A stretch of DNA of 64,000 bases from Rathayibacter sp. VKM Ac-2760 (GCF_009834185.1 NZ_CP047175.1:1-64000); one strand, 5' to 3'; shown: positions 43,654 to 52,849, numbered from the stretch's first letter. Numbers and translations: made by a program. Notes: generated from the sequence alone by a model not told the origin.

Positions 43654-43782
43654 ATGTCGAAGTCGTCACGGTCAGCCAAGCCCTCGAAGGCTGCCCTGTC
43701 GAAGGCGGGAAGGACCCTCGCGTCCGACTCGTCCGGCAAGGCCGCCAAGTCGAAGGCCGGCTCGACCCTCGGAAAGGGCTAG
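43654..43782 (+). CDS. 42-residue Ser/Lys-rich peptide
   Basis: ATG at 43654 follows AGTGGAGCACGTG. The peptide MSKSSRSAKPSKAALSKAG continues with two similar halves (KAGRTLAS and KAGSTLGKG) and is strongly basic. Small peptides of this style occur widely on actinobacterial chromosomes and plasmids without known function; DNA binding is possible. A strong hairpin follows the stop, supporting a real short transcript. Confidence 0.7.
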   Translation: MSKSSRSAKPSKAALSKAGRTLASDSSGKAAKSKAGSTLGKG

Positions 43783-43788
43783 CCCCTA

Positions 43789-43820
43789 GGGTCCGTGGCT
43801 CCTCCCGGAGCCACGGACCC
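43789..43820 (+). terminator. Strong hairpin, probable terminator of the small peptide gene
   Basis: Perfect 14-bp stem GGGTCCGTGGCTCC / GGAGCCACGGACCC with loop TCCC, 7 bases after the stop of the 42-residue gene. There is no T-run, as is common in high-GC actinobacteria. Confidence 0.75.
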
Positions 43821-43888
43821 TCCGTCGACGTCTCGATGCACGGCACGCTTCCCCAACGCCCGTTCGGGCAGGGAGCTCATTTATCACC

Positions 43889-44161
43889 ATGTCCTTCACA
43901 TTCAACGAAGCAGCGCTTCGCCGCGAATTGCAGCAGCAGGTTCAGTCGACCCTCGACGATGTCGCCCGCAAGCGGAGTCGCGCGCTCGCGGCTCTGCACG
44001 GCCGCTACGCCGGTCGACCGGTCAGCGAGATCAAGCCCGAGCTTCAGCGCATCTTCCGCCAGGACGGCGGTGACCTCACCGATCCGGAGCTGACCCAGTA
44101 CGCGGAGGCGATCAGCTCCGGGACCAGGATCACCTTCACGGCCGAGAAGGTGCGGTGGTAG
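43889..44161 (+). CDS. Small protein preceding the predicted nuclease
   Basis: 90 residues. The N-terminal half is helical (FNEAALRRELQQQVQSTLDDVARKRSRALAALHGRYAGRPV) and the C-terminal half carries DPELTQYAEAISSGTRITF. I see no catalytic motif. It ends 2 bases before the next gene, so the two form an operon. Its consistent style suggests an accessory or antitoxin-like partner to the next protein (inference). Confidence 0.65.
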   Translation: MSFTFNEAALRRELQQQVQSTLDDVARKRSRALAALHGRYAGRPVSEIKPELQRIFRQDGGDLTDPELTQYAEAISSGTRITFTAEKVRW

Positions 44162-44163
44162 TG

Positions 44164-45042
44164 ATGGTGCGCAGAGTCACTCCCTCCCAGCTTCGCAGCA
44201 TGGTCCGCCAGGCCGAGCAGAAGCAGCGGCAGGCCATCAGCAACTACAACCGGGAAGTCCGCAACTACAACAGCAAGGTGCGCCAAGCGGTCAGCATGTA
44301 CAACCGCGAGGCGTCCGCCCACAACTCGCGTGTCCGGGCGAACCGCCAGCGGCTCGAACGGGAACTCAGCAAGCTGCGGTCCCAGACTCACTCGTCAACG
44401 CGCTACGTCACCTACACCCGATCGGTGTCGACGTTGCAGCGATCCTTCGCCGACGTGGAGTCGGCAGCCAGCGGAGGCGCCTGGTCAGACTCGCGCAACT
44501 TCCTCGACCTGGCAGAGGGCGAAGCCGCCAACAGCGTCGCAGCCCTCAATGCACTGTTGGCTCCGTCAACCGATGGCGAGGATCAAGAACCGGAGCTTCG
44601 GGTGACGTCGCTCACCAACGAACTCGCGAGCATCGACCCGGAGTTGCAAGACCGGTGGAACGGCGCACTGTTCGCCTTGAGCCCGCAGAACCCGGACGCA
44701 GCCCGGCACTTCTGCACGAGCGCCCGCGAGATCCTCGCGAGCATTCTCGATCGAGAAGCGCCCGACTCTGCTGTGAAGCAGGCAAACCCTGAGTACGTCC
44801 GAACCCCGAACGGAGGCGTGTCCCGCCGCGCGAAGATCCAGTTCTTCCTCGCTCGCACCGGAAACGACGTCGCCGCGCTCGCTCAGTTCGTGGAAGACGA
44901 CATCGACAGTGTCATCTCGCTCTTCACCGACTTCAACGCCGCAACGCACGGGGGAGCGGGACGATTCGATCTGCCGCAGCTTCAGGTGATCAAGACGCGC
45001 GTCGAGCACGCCATTCAGTTCCTGCACCGCTTGGTCCGGTGA
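44164..45042 (+). CDS. Predicted pPIWI-associated-type nuclease protein
   Basis: 292 residues. A coiled-coil N-terminus (about 5-80, with QAEQKQRQAISNYNREVRNYNSKV) leads to a globular C-terminal domain (about 130-292). That domain reads LQDRWNGALFALS, PDAARHFCTSAREILASILD, AKIQFFL and HGGAGRFDLPQL....VEHAIQFLHRL. It resembles the pPIWI-associated nuclease domains I know from annotation. A clear catalytic set cannot be shown by eye, so the name rests on overall pattern. It could act in defence or DNA processing. The start at 44164 (or GTG 44161) follows the small gene directly. Confidence 0.55.
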   Translation: MVRRVTPSQLRSMVRQAEQKQRQAISNYNREVRNYNSKVRQAVSMYNREASAHNSRVRANRQRLERELSKLRSQTHSSTRYVTYTRSVSTLQRSFADVESAASGGAWSDSRNFLDLAEGEAANSVAALNALLAPSTDGEDQEPELRVTSLTNELASIDPELQDRWNGALFALSPQNPDAARHFCTSAREILASILDREAPDSAVKQANPEYVRTPNGGVSRRAKIQFFLARTGNDVAALAQFVEDDIDSVISLFTDFNAATHGGAGRFDLPQLQVIKTRVEHAIQFLHRLVR

Positions 45043-45094
45043 CACCTGCGGCTCGAGCCATGGGCTGAGACGTCCACTGGTCCGCGCTTGAACT

Positions 45095-45135
45095 CAGCGA
45101 GGCCCAGCACGACTCCCGCGTGCTGGGCCTCGCTG
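45095..45135. terminator. Bidirectional terminator hairpin
   Basis: 17-bp perfect stem CAGCGAGGCCCAGCACG (45095-45111) with its complement (45119-45135), between the convergent nuclease-like gene and PIN gene. It could end transcripts from both sides. Confidence 0.8.
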
Positions 45136-45138
45136 CGT

Positions 45139-45738
45139 TCACTCTGCAGTGAGGAGAACGGGGGCGAGATCGTCGCGGCGGATTCCCGAGAGCGTACGGA
45201 GGTGCCCGGTGACCCTTTCCGCGAACTGCGGGCACTCGGCCCCGCGGAGAGCGTCAGCGAGGGGTCTGCCGTCCCTGTCTCGCCAGTAAATCCGCTGCTC
45301 GTCGGTCACACGCTGCACATGCGAGGGCGCTCCATCATCGATGAGGATGAAGAAGTCATCCGCGCGGTACACCTCGTAGAGCTCGTCGTCGCTGTCCGAG
45401 AATCCGCCGTCGTTGGTCAGCAAGATGTCCGCGCCGGCCGCGAGCGCGGCAGCGTGGACATGGAGATCGTGAGGATCGGCGCCGCTGTACGGAACGGTGG
45501 CGTCGAAGTCACCGAGGACCTCATCGACACATTCGACGATCTTGGCCCGTTTCTCAACAATTTGCCGGCCGGGTGCCTCAGGGTGCAGGCGTCGCAACGA
45601 GTACTCGACCTCCGCCAGGACGTCCTCACTCGTCACGATCGAGAACATCCGACCGGTCTCGGCGCGAAGCATGAACAACCAGTCCATCAGCGTGCGCGAC
45701 ATGAGAATGTTCGCGTCAACGAAGATGCGCTGGGTCAT
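45139..45738 (-). CDS. PIN-domain ribonuclease toxin
   Basis: 199 residues. The N-terminus IFVDANILMSRTL has the first catalytic Asp of PIN nucleases. Further acidic residues sit in SEDVLAEVEYSL, in DPHDLHVHAAALAAGADILLTND (about 90-115) and in FSDSDDELYEV, completing a four-acid metal site. PIN toxins cut tRNA or mRNA. It follows the HTH protein by 9 bases, forming a toxin-antitoxin pair with the antitoxin first, and shares the terminator at 45095. Confidence 0.85.
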   Translation of the reverse strand: MTQRIFVDANILMSRTLMDWLFMLRAETGRMFSIVTSEDVLAEVEYSLRRLHPEAPGRQIVEKRAKIVECVDEVLGDFDATVPYSGADPHDLHVHAAALAAGADILLTNDGGFSDSDDELYEVYRADDFFILIDDGAPSHVQRVTDEQRIYWRDRDGRPLADALRGAECPQFAERVTGHLRTLSGIRRDDLAPVLLTAE

Positions 45739-45747
45739 GGCGCGAGC

Positions 45748-46194
45748 TTACTGGGCTGCGTGAAGCTCCAGCTCGTCGTCGATTTGACGCAGCTCCTTGA
45801 ACGCTGCGGCTCTCGCTTCGCTTCGCACGCGAAGGAACTCTTCGATGTCCGCCGACTTGAAACGAGTGTGAGTGCCGACTCTGATCGACGGGACGAGTCC
45901 CTCCCGCGCCATCTTCATGAGCGTGGGGCGAGATACTCCGACGAGATCGGCAGCGACCGTCGATGTGAGCTCATCGGGCCGCGACGCGACCGAGAACGAT
46001 GCGCCTTCCGCGGCCTGCTCGAGTATGAACCGGAGGAAGCTCGACACGTTCTCCTGGAGAGGAATCGTGCGGTCGCCGACCTGAACGGAGAAAGTTGTGA
46101 TCTGCTCATCGCACGCGTCGCGTACGACCTCAGCGGCTTCGTTTCGCACGGCCCGGGTGTTTGCTGGTGCCGTGATCGCAAGCGTTCTAGGCAT
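45748..46194 (-). CDS. HTH-domain antitoxin of the PIN pair
   Basis: 148 residues from the ATG at 46194, preferred over 46203 because GGAGGATGAAGGAC gives a sensible ribosome site. The middle (about 85-125: LTSTVAADLVGVSRPTLMKMAREGLVPSIRVGTHTRFKSADIEEFL) is an excisionase/MerR-like helix-turn-helix, typical for antitoxins of this PIN family. The C-terminal 25 residues probably wrap the toxin. The operon is likely autoregulated at 46204-46260. The start region contains CATGCCTAG, half of the CTAG palindrome, perhaps by chance. Confidence 0.82.
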   Translation of the reverse strand: MPRTLAITAPANTRAVRNEAAEVVRDACDEQITTFSVQVGDRTIPLQENVSSFLRFILEQAAEGASFSVASRPDELTSTVAADLVGVSRPTLMKMAREGLVPSIRVGTHTRFKSADIEEFLRVRSEARAAAFKELRQIDDELELHAAQ

Positions 46195-46203
46195 GTCCTT
46201 CAT

Positions 46204-46595
46204 CCTCCATCACGCGTCAGAACTGATCTGCGTGAGTCCACGTTACGTCGTTTCAGTTGTAACTGCAAAATTTTTACGCGGTGATCAGAAGTTGCACAGC
46301 ACACGATCACGCGTCGGTTCGTCCCGTCGACGACTTACTTGGGCGCCAAATCACCCGTGGCATAAAACGAGGCTGCGGTCGATGCGACCGGCGTGCAACC
46401 GGTTTCGCTTGGGCAAACCGCCCCGACTCGCGATCTCCGATAATCGAGATTATATCAGTTCCTGGATCATTGTCGTGCTCTATCAACCCCTCCTAGGGTC
46501 GGTTCGGTGTCACTGTCGATTTCTGTTTCGACCGAGCGCGCTGCTCGAGGCCCTGCATCTAAACGGGCGGATCACCGCTCCGCAGTGCAAGGTGT
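46204..46595. other. Intergenic region at the plasmid/catabolic junction
   Basis: About 390 bases without a gene. It holds the promoter of the PIN pair and a 14-bp palindrome (46440-46453) that has a near copy at 56656. This is where plasmid-type genes end and sugar-use genes begin. Confidence 0.5.
46440..46453. promoter_or_regulatory. Palindrome ATAATCGAGATTAT, left copy
   Basis: Perfect palindrome within a 24-base segment (CCGATAATC....TCAGTT) that matches 56653-56676 with three differences. It resembles a GntR-type operator, and a GntR remnant lies beside the other copy. Confidence 0.5.
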
Positions 46596-49172
46596 TCAAA
46601 GGTGGCTGCCGCCGTCCGTCCTTTGCGCCTGTGGTGGATCCTCGGTCGCCGCCAATCGCCACCGGTGACTCCCGGAGCCAACATGGATCGGCGGGCCGCC
46701 GCCGAGTAGGAGCACGTCCGCCTCTGCGTTCGGCGGAACCACGGCGTGCACGACTACGCCCCCGCCCTCGCGACGCCACGCGACCTCGGCGGGCCCGTAC
46801 GGAGTGTCGAGGCGCGCCCGGGCGTGCTCGAGGCCTTCGAGTGGCTGCGGGGCTATCAGGAGCCGCCGGTAGCCGGGCTCAGCGGGCGCGAGCCCGGCAA
46901 CCGTGCGGTGCAGCCAGTCGACGACGGCGCCGAGGGCATAGTGGTTGAAGGACGTCATATCGCCTGGGTTGATGCTGCCGTCTTCGAGCATGCTGTCCCA
47001 GCGCTCCCAGATGGTCGTCGCCCCCATCGTCACGGGGTGCAGCCATGAGGGGCTGCCTTCCTGTATGAGTAAACGGCCTGCCGTCGCGAGGTGACCGGCT
47101 CGCGTGAGGGCATCGGCGACGATCGGCGTGCCGACGAAACCGGTGCCGATCCGGTGGTCGTTCTCGGCGACCAGCGCCGCGAGTCGATCGCCCAGGCGCG
47201 CTCGGAGCGCGGGATCGCGCACGATGCCGAACTCGAGGGCGAGAGCGTAGGCGGTCTGCGAGTCCGAGAGCATCAGACCGTCGGCGATGTAGGCCGCGAC
47301 GAACGCCTCCCGGGCTCGCTCGGCGGCGTCGGCGAAGCGCTCGGCGTCGCGCGAGCAGCCGAGGAGCCGGGCGGCGGCGGCGGTGAGATCGGCCGAGCGG
47401 ATCAGGTACGCGGTGGCGACGATGCCGGGGTCGGTCATGGCCTGGAACGCGTCGTCGGGGGGCGCGGTCGGGTCGAGCCAGTCGCCGAACTGGAAGCCGC
47501 CCTGCCACAGCATCGTGGCGCCAGCGAGCCCGAGCAGGTGGTCGGTCCAGTCGCGCATGCTCGGGTACTGGGCGGCCAGGACGGCGCTATCGCCGTAGCG
47601 CTCGTGGAGCACGCTCGGGACGACGGTTGCGGCGTCCCCCCATGCGGCCGCCGGCGTCGCCGCATCTGCAATGACGTTGGGAATCACGAACGGGACGCTT
47701 CCGCCGACCGCCGTCTGCTCGAGGGCGAGGTCGACGAGCCACGACGAGAGGAAGGAGTCGACGTCGAAGAGGGAGGCGGCTGTCGGCGCGAAGACCTGGA
47801 TGTCACCCGTCCAGCCGAGTCGCTCGTCGCGTTGCGGGCAATCGGTGGGCAGGTAGAGGAAGTTGCCGCGCATGCTCCAGACGGCGTTCTCGTGCAGCCG
47901 GTTGAGCAGTGGGTTCGAGCTCTCGAACCAGCCGGTGCGGCGCAGGTCGCTGTGGATGACGTGCGCCTCGACGGCGCGGGGGTCGAGCGGCTCGTCGAGT
48001 CCCGTGATCTCGGCGTAGCGGAAGCCGTGGAACGTGAAGCGCGCCTCCCAAACGTCCACGCCGCCGGTGAGTACGAAGGTGTCGGTCGCCTTCGCCGCGC
48101 GCAGCGGTCGCACGCCGAGCTCGTCGTTCTCGAGGACTTCCGCGTGGCGGATCGTCACGAGTGTCCCCTCCGCGCCGCTCAGCCGTACTCGCAGCCGGCC
48201 GACGAGGTTCTGCCCGAAATCGAGCACCTGCATGCCGCTCGGGGTCGTGATCACGGCAGCGACGGGGAGGCGCTCGGTGACCCGAACGGCCGGTGAGGTG
48301 CGCGCCTCCGGGATCACCGGCGTGACGGCGAAGCGAACGGAGGTCCAGCCGGTGCCTTCGAAGCCAGCGAGGTCCCAGCCCGGCGTCTCGCGGCGGGCGT
48401 CGACGTGCTCGCCGTCGTAGATTCCGCTCGCGCGGATCGGCCCGCTCGCGGACGCCGTCCAGGAGGCGTCGGTCGCGACCGTCTCGACGCGCCCGTCGGC
48501 GTACTCGAGCCGCAGCTGGAGGGCGACCGAGGGCTGAGCACCGTAGCGCGGCTGCGGGAGGAACCAGTGCTCGGTGTACCAGCCACCGGCGACCTCGGCG
48601 ACGATCGCGTTCACGGAGCCGGAGGCGAGCAGCGCCGTGACGTCGGTGCTCTCGTGGATGAGCCGCTGCGCATAAGGCGTCCAGCCGGGCTTGAGAATCT
48701 GGTCGTCGACGTCCGCGCCGTTGATCCGCGCCTGGTACACGCCGAGTGCCGTACCGAAGAGGGTCGCGCGCACCAGGCCGGACCCGACGGCGAACTCGCG
48801 GCGCACCCGAAACGGCTGAGCGTCGAGCTCGGGAGCGGCGAGGCCGATCAGCTCGGCGTGCCACTCCCCCTCGTCGAGGAAGGCGGCGGTGATCGCGAGC
48901 GGTTCGCTCCAGTCGCTCGTGACCGCGTCCTGCCCCGTGACCCGCACCCGCACCGATCGGCGCTCGTGCGGGCGCAGGGGCTCGAACGGCCAGTCGATGC
49001 CGACCGACCCGCGACCGTCCGACCGCACGACCGCGCCTCCGTCGAGCTCGATCTCGGCCGACCCTTGCAGCCACCCAGGCACGGTCGTCTCGGTGGTCCA
49101 CGAAAGACGAGGGGCCGCGACGGCGACGGAGCCCTGGTGCGCACCAGATTCCACAGTCACCCCGACAATCAC
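46596..49172 (-). CDS. GH78 alpha-L-rhamnosidase
   Basis: 858 residues, with no signal peptide, so it acts inside the cell on imported sugars. The family pattern is clear: an N-terminal beta domain (PRLSWTTE), the GVYQARINGADVDDQILKPGWTPYAQRLIHESTDVT block, and the (alpha/alpha)6 domain with FLYLPTDCPQRDERLGWTGD (about 440), whose acidic residues bind and cleave rhamnosides. GGWYTEHWF and GATTIWERWDSM are further conserved blocks. The GTG at 49172 overlaps the GH2 stop by 4 bases, so it is the last gene of the operon. Confidence 0.92.
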   Translation of the reverse strand: MIVGVTVESGAHQGSVAVAAPRLSWTTETTVPGWLQGSAEIELDGGAVVRSDGRGSVGIDWPFEPLRPHERRSVRVRVTGQDAVTSDWSEPLAITAAFLDEGEWHAELIGLAAPELDAQPFRVRREFAVGSGLVRATLFGTALGVYQARINGADVDDQILKPGWTPYAQRLIHESTDVTALLASGSVNAIVAEVAGGWYTEHWFLPQPRYGAQPSVALQLRLEYADGRVETVATDASWTASASGPIRASGIYDGEHVDARRETPGWDLAGFEGTGWTSVRFAVTPVIPEARTSPAVRVTERLPVAAVITTPSGMQVLDFGQNLVGRLRVRLSGAEGTLVTIRHAEVLENDELGVRPLRAAKATDTFVLTGGVDVWEARFTFHGFRYAEITGLDEPLDPRAVEAHVIHSDLRRTGWFESSNPLLNRLHENAVWSMRGNFLYLPTDCPQRDERLGWTGDIQVFAPTAASLFDVDSFLSSWLVDLALEQTAVGGSVPFVIPNVIADAATPAAAWGDAATVVPSVLHERYGDSAVLAAQYPSMRDWTDHLLGLAGATMLWQGGFQFGDWLDPTAPPDDAFQAMTDPGIVATAYLIRSADLTAAAARLLGCSRDAERFADAAERAREAFVAAYIADGLMLSDSQTAYALALEFGIVRDPALRARLGDRLAALVAENDHRIGTGFVGTPIVADALTRAGHLATAGRLLIQEGSPSWLHPVTMGATTIWERWDSMLEDGSINPGDMTSFNHYALGAVVDWLHRTVAGLAPAEPGYRRLLIAPQPLEGLEHARARLDTPYGPAEVAWRREGGGVVVHAVVPPNAEADVLLLGGGPPIHVGSGSHRWRLAATEDPPQAQRTDGGSHL

Positions 49173-50989
49173 GAGCGCCCCTCGAGCTCGTAGGCCGCCG
49201 CCTGCTTCTGCACCGCGCAGATCCGATCAACGTCGAACTTGGGACGGCGCTCGAAATCGTAGAGCCCGTTCTCCTCCTGGAACGTGTCGGTGAGCTGCGT
49301 GTAGCAGTAGCCGAACATCAGCGGGTTCTGCAGCAGCACCTCGGTCAGCCCGCGGAACCGGGCGTGCCACTGCTCGACGCTCGCCACCCGCTCGCCGTAG
49401 CCCCACGACACCGCCCGGGCCGGGTCGTCGGCCGACGCCTGCTCATGAGCGAGCTCGCGCTCGTTCCACCAGATCCCGCCGTACTCCGACACGAAGTAGG
49501 GCTGGCCCGCATAGGGCAGCGAGATCACGGCGCCGTCGAAGTCGTTGACGTGGGGCGCTCCGTCGGCGAGTCCGGCCTGCTGGGCGCGGAACGCCTCGGG
49601 GTCCTGCTCGTAGGAGTGCGAGTCGTAGACGTCGGCGCCGCGCACCCGGTGCGAGTACCCGGAGGCGTCGATGACCGGGCGGGTCGGATCGACCGCCTTC
49701 GTGGCGAGATACATGCCCGCGGTGACGTCGTCGAGCTGCGTTATCCGGTCGTGCAGCACCTGATACGTCTCGTTCAGCGGGCACCAGCCGATGATCGAGG
49801 GGTGCGAGCGGTCGCGCTGCACCGCCTCGATCCACTGGCTGATGAAGGAGGCGGTGGGTTGCTGGTTCGATCCCTGCCCGCCCGCACCTCCCGCGCCCCA
49901 GTCGCCGAACTCGGCCCACACCAGGTAGCCGAGGCGGTCGGCGTGGTAGAAGTAGCGCTCCTCGAACACCTTCTGGTGCAGGCGTGCGCCGTTGAAACCG
50001 GCGGCCATCCCGAGCTCGATGTCTCGGCGCAGCGCGTCGTCGGACGGCGCCGTCATCAGGGTGTCGGGCCAGTAGCCCTGATCGAGGACGAGGCGTTGGA
50101 AGACGGGCTCGCCGTTGAGGAGGATGCGATGGCCGTCGATCGCGACCGAGCGCAGGCCCGCGTACGACTTCACCTCGTCGACGACGTGCGAGCCGTCGAG
50201 GAGCCGGAGCGTGAGGTCGTAGAGGTGCGGATCGGTCGGCGACCACAGGCGCACGCGGTTTTCCGGTATCCGCAGCGTGAGGCGCGGGCCGAGGTCGTCG
50301 GCCGCGATCCGCTCTGTCACGACTGCGCCCTGCGCATCCGAGAGCACCGCCTCGAACGTCATCCCGGCCGAGCGGTGCGAGAGTTCGGCGGTGACGGCGA
50401 AGCTGGAGTCTGCCCGCTGCGGAACGATCGAGACCGAGCCGATGCTCGCCTCCGGAACCGGCTCCAGCCAGACCGTCTGCCAGATGCCCGTGGTCCGGGT
50501 GTAGAAGCAGGCGGTGTTCTCGAACCAGGTCGCCTGCTTGCCGCGCGCCTGCGGCTCGTCGCGGGTGTCGCGGGCCCGAACGACGATCGTCAGCCCGGCG
50601 CCCGGCTCGCGGGGGCCGAGGTCGGCGGTGAAGGAGGTGAAGCCTCCGCGGTGCCTGGCCACTTCGGTCCCGTCGACCCAGACGGTCGCATCGTGGTCGA
50701 CGGCGCCGAAGTGCAGGAGGAGGCGTCGCCCGGCCCAGTCTTCCGGCACGGTCACGGTGCGCCGATACCAGACCGCGGTGAGGAAGTCGACGTCGCCGAT
50801 TCCCGATGCCGTGGACTCCGGCGCGAAGGGCACTTTGATCTCGTCGCGGAGCTCTCTGCCGAGCAGACCGCGCTCGAATCCCGTGTCGCCGCGATCGACT
50901 TCGAACTGCCAGAGGCCGTTGAGGTTCAGCCAGTCGGCGCGCTCGAACTGCGGGCGCGGGTGCTCGGGCCTGGGGATGGTGCTGACCAT
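49169..50989 (-). CDS. GH2 family glycosidase (beta-galactosidase/glucuronidase-like)
   Basis: 606 residues from the ATG at 50989, with no signal peptide. The jelly-roll N-terminus (LNGLWQFEVDRG, then IKVPFAPES) and an Ig-like domain lead to the TIM barrel. The acid/base Glu is in GWCPLNETYQ (NE pair) and the nucleophile Glu in YFVSEYGGIWW. It therefore retains both catalytic residues of GH2. The exact sugar (galactoside, glucuronide or other) cannot be read from sequence. It works downstream of the ABC importer with the GH78 rhamnosidase. A GTG at 51022 is an alternative start. Confidence 0.88.
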   Translation of the reverse strand: MVSTIPRPEHPRPQFERADWLNLNGLWQFEVDRGDTGFERGLLGRELRDEIKVPFAPESTASGIGDVDFLTAVWYRRTVTVPEDWAGRRLLLHFGAVDHDATVWVDGTEVARHRGGFTSFTADLGPREPGAGLTIVVRARDTRDEPQARGKQATWFENTACFYTRTTGIWQTVWLEPVPEASIGSVSIVPQRADSSFAVTAELSHRSAGMTFEAVLSDAQGAVVTERIAADDLGPRLTLRIPENRVRLWSPTDPHLYDLTLRLLDGSHVVDEVKSYAGLRSVAIDGHRILLNGEPVFQRLVLDQGYWPDTLMTAPSDDALRRDIELGMAAGFNGARLHQKVFEERYFYHADRLGYLVWAEFGDWGAGGAGGQGSNQQPTASFISQWIEAVQRDRSHPSIIGWCPLNETYQVLHDRITQLDDVTAGMYLATKAVDPTRPVIDASGYSHRVRGADVYDSHSYEQDPEAFRAQQAGLADGAPHVNDFDGAVISLPYAGQPYFVSEYGGIWWNERELAHEQASADDPARAVSWGYGERVASVEQWHARFRGLTEVLLQNPLMFGYCYTQLTDTFQEENGLYDFERRPKFDVDRICAVQKQAAAYELEGRS

Positions 50990-51028
50990 TCTGGGGTCAC
51001 TCTCTGTTGAGGAGGCGGGCACGAGTGC

Positions 51029-51862
51029 CTAGCCCTTCAGGGCGCCGCTGGTCATGCCTGCGACGATCTGGCGGTTGAAGAAGATGTAGAGGACGAGGGG
51101 CGGGATCGTGATGAGCAGGATGTCCATGAAGAGCAGGTTGTACTGGCTCAGCGACTGTCCCTGGAAGTTGTAGAGCGTCAGCTGCGCGGTGACGTTCTCG
51201 TCTCCCGGGAGGAAGTAGAGCGGGTTGGTGAAGTCGTTGAAGACGGCCACCGACTGCACCACGATCACGGTCACGATCACCGGGCGCAGCAGCGGCATCA
51301 CCACTCCGAAGAACAGCCGGAGAGGCCCTGCGCCGTCGAGGATCGCGGCCTCGTCGAGCTCTCGCGGGATCGAGGCGACGAAGGCCCGGAATAGCAGGAT
51401 GCAGAAGGACAGACCGAAGGTGACCTCGATGAGCACCAGGCCGCCGAGCGTCTTGAACAGCCCGATGCCCTGCAGCACCCAGATGGTCGGCACGATCGCC
51501 GGAGGCACGATGAGCCCGGCGAGGACCATCACGTCGACCAGCGGGTTGATCCAGGAGCGGCGGCGCTGGGTCACGTACCCCACCGCTGCCGCGAGGATCA
51601 CCATGATCGTGACGCTGAGGACGGTGAGGATCGTCGAGTTGACGAACGCTCTCAGCACGACTCCGTCGCGGTAGGTGGCGACGGCGACCAGGTTGTCCCA
51701 GAACGCCCAGGCCTCGGGAAGCGAGAACTGCAGCTGCGAGGCCTCCGGCGCTGTCTTGGAGGCGGTGAGCACGATGAACGCGAACGGCAGGAGGAAGACC
51801 ACGACACTGACGAGGATCGCGATGATCCCGATCACGGCGCCGCGGGTGCGCACGGCCCTCAC
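51029..51862 (-). CDS. Sugar ABC transporter permease, MalG type
   Basis: 277 residues with six hydrophobic helices. The EAA loop is ELDEAAILDGAGPLRLFFGVVMPLLRP (about 185-210), the contact site for the ATPase. The pattern is that of the CUT1 (MalG/MsmG) family for oligosaccharides. The start overlaps the MalF-type gene stop by 4 bases. No ATPase gene is in the operon; a shared MsiK/MsmK-type ATPase encoded elsewhere is usual for such systems. Confidence 0.9.
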   Translation of the reverse strand: MRAVRTRGAVIGIIAILVSVVVFLLPFAFIVLTASKTAPEASQLQFSLPEAWAFWDNLVAVATYRDGVVLRAFVNSTILTVLSVTIMVILAAAVGYVTQRRRSWINPLVDVMVLAGLIVPPAIVPTIWVLQGIGLFKTLGGLVLIEVTFGLSFCILLFRAFVASIPRELDEAAILDGAGPLRLFFGVVMPLLRPVIVTVIVVQSVAVFNDFTNPLYFLPGDENVTAQLTLYNFQGQSLSQYNLLFMDILLITIPPLVLYIFFNRQIVAGMTSGALKG

Positions 51863-52782
51863 TGGTCGGCCGCCCGCCGGTTGAGGAAGAACGAGAGCGG
51901 CACCATGATCGCCGCGACGACCACGAAGAGGATGACGTTGCCAGCGGTCGAGAGGCCGTAGAAGCCCGCCTGGTACTGCTTGTAGATCACGGAGGCGATA
52001 ACGTCGCTGGTGAAGCCCGGCCCGCCCTTGGTCATCGCCCAGATCAGGTCGAAGGAGCGCAGCCCGCCGATGAGGGAGAGCACGATCACGGTGCCGATCG
52101 CGGGGCGCGAGAGCGGGAGCGTGATGCTGACGAACTGCTGACGCCCGGTGGCGCCGTCCATCCGTGCCGCCTCGAAGTAGTCCTGCGGGATCGCGACGAT
52201 GCCGGCGATGAAGATCAGGGTCGCGATGCCGACGCCCTTCCAGACATCGACGGCGGCGACGGTGAGCAGCGCTGTGCTCGGGTCGGTCAGCCAGCCGGGC
52301 CCGTCGATTCCGACCCAGGCGAGCACGGTGTTCACGGCGCCGTCGAAGGGGTCGAGCAGCACCTTGAACGCGATGCCGATGCCGATCGTCGATACCAGGA
52401 CGGGGAAGAAGACCACCGAGCGGAGGTACCCCCGCCCGAGGATCGGAGCGGTGAGGAGCACCGCGAGAGCAAGCCCGAGCACCACCTTCGCGATGCTCGT
52501 CGTGAGGCCGTAGATGATCGTGTTGACGAATCCGGTCACGAGCTGCGGCTCACGGAAGAACTGGACGAAATTGTCGAAGCCGATGAACTCCACGTCGAAC
52601 AGCGACCAGCGGGTGAGGCTGAAGTAGAACGATGCGAACGTCGGCACGGCGAAGAGCACGAGGAACAGCACGGCTGCCGGGATGACGAACCACAGCGGGT
52701 ACATCGAGCCCTGAGCGCTCGGGCCGTCGCGCCAAGGCTGCCGGCGCGTGCTCGGAGTGAGCGATCTGCGAAGGAGGGTCAT
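51859..52782 (-). CDS. Sugar ABC transporter permease, MalF type
   Basis: 307 residues, six hydrophobic helices after a basic N-terminal tail. The EAA-type loop is YFEAARMDGATGRQQFVSITLPLSRP (about 205-230). It pairs with the MalG-type permease to form the membrane channel of a CUT1 importer. ATG at 52782 follows GAAGGAGGG. It lies 67 bases after the binding-protein gene. Confidence 0.9.
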   Translation of the reverse strand: MTLLRRSLTPSTRRQPWRDGPSAQGSMYPLWFVIPAAVLFLVLFAVPTFASFYFSLTRWSLFDVEFIGFDNFVQFFREPQLVTGFVNTIIYGLTTSIAKVVLGLALAVLLTAPILGRGYLRSVVFFPVLVSTIGIGIAFKVLLDPFDGAVNTVLAWVGIDGPGWLTDPSTALLTVAAVDVWKGVGIATLIFIAGIVAIPQDYFEAARMDGATGRQQFVSITLPLSRPAIGTVIVLSLIGGLRSFDLIWAMTKGGPGFTSDVIASVIYKQYQAGFYGLSTAGNVILFVVVAAIMVPLSFFLNRRAADQ

Positions 52783-52849
52783 GTGTCGCGCCTTTCCGGA
52801 GCGCGGACCGGACGGGTGGCGCCCGGTCCGCGCCTCGAGGAGTACAGGG

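Noticed and set aside
46186..46199. CTAGGCATG half-site at the start of the HTH antitoxin
   Set aside because: Only one half matches and it overlaps codons Met-Pro-Arg; likely chance.
49364..51010. Long plus-strand open frame opposite the GH2 gene
   Set aside because: The minus strand carries clear catalytic motifs; the plus frame is compositional shadow. The same applies to 28633-29793 and 62071-63741.
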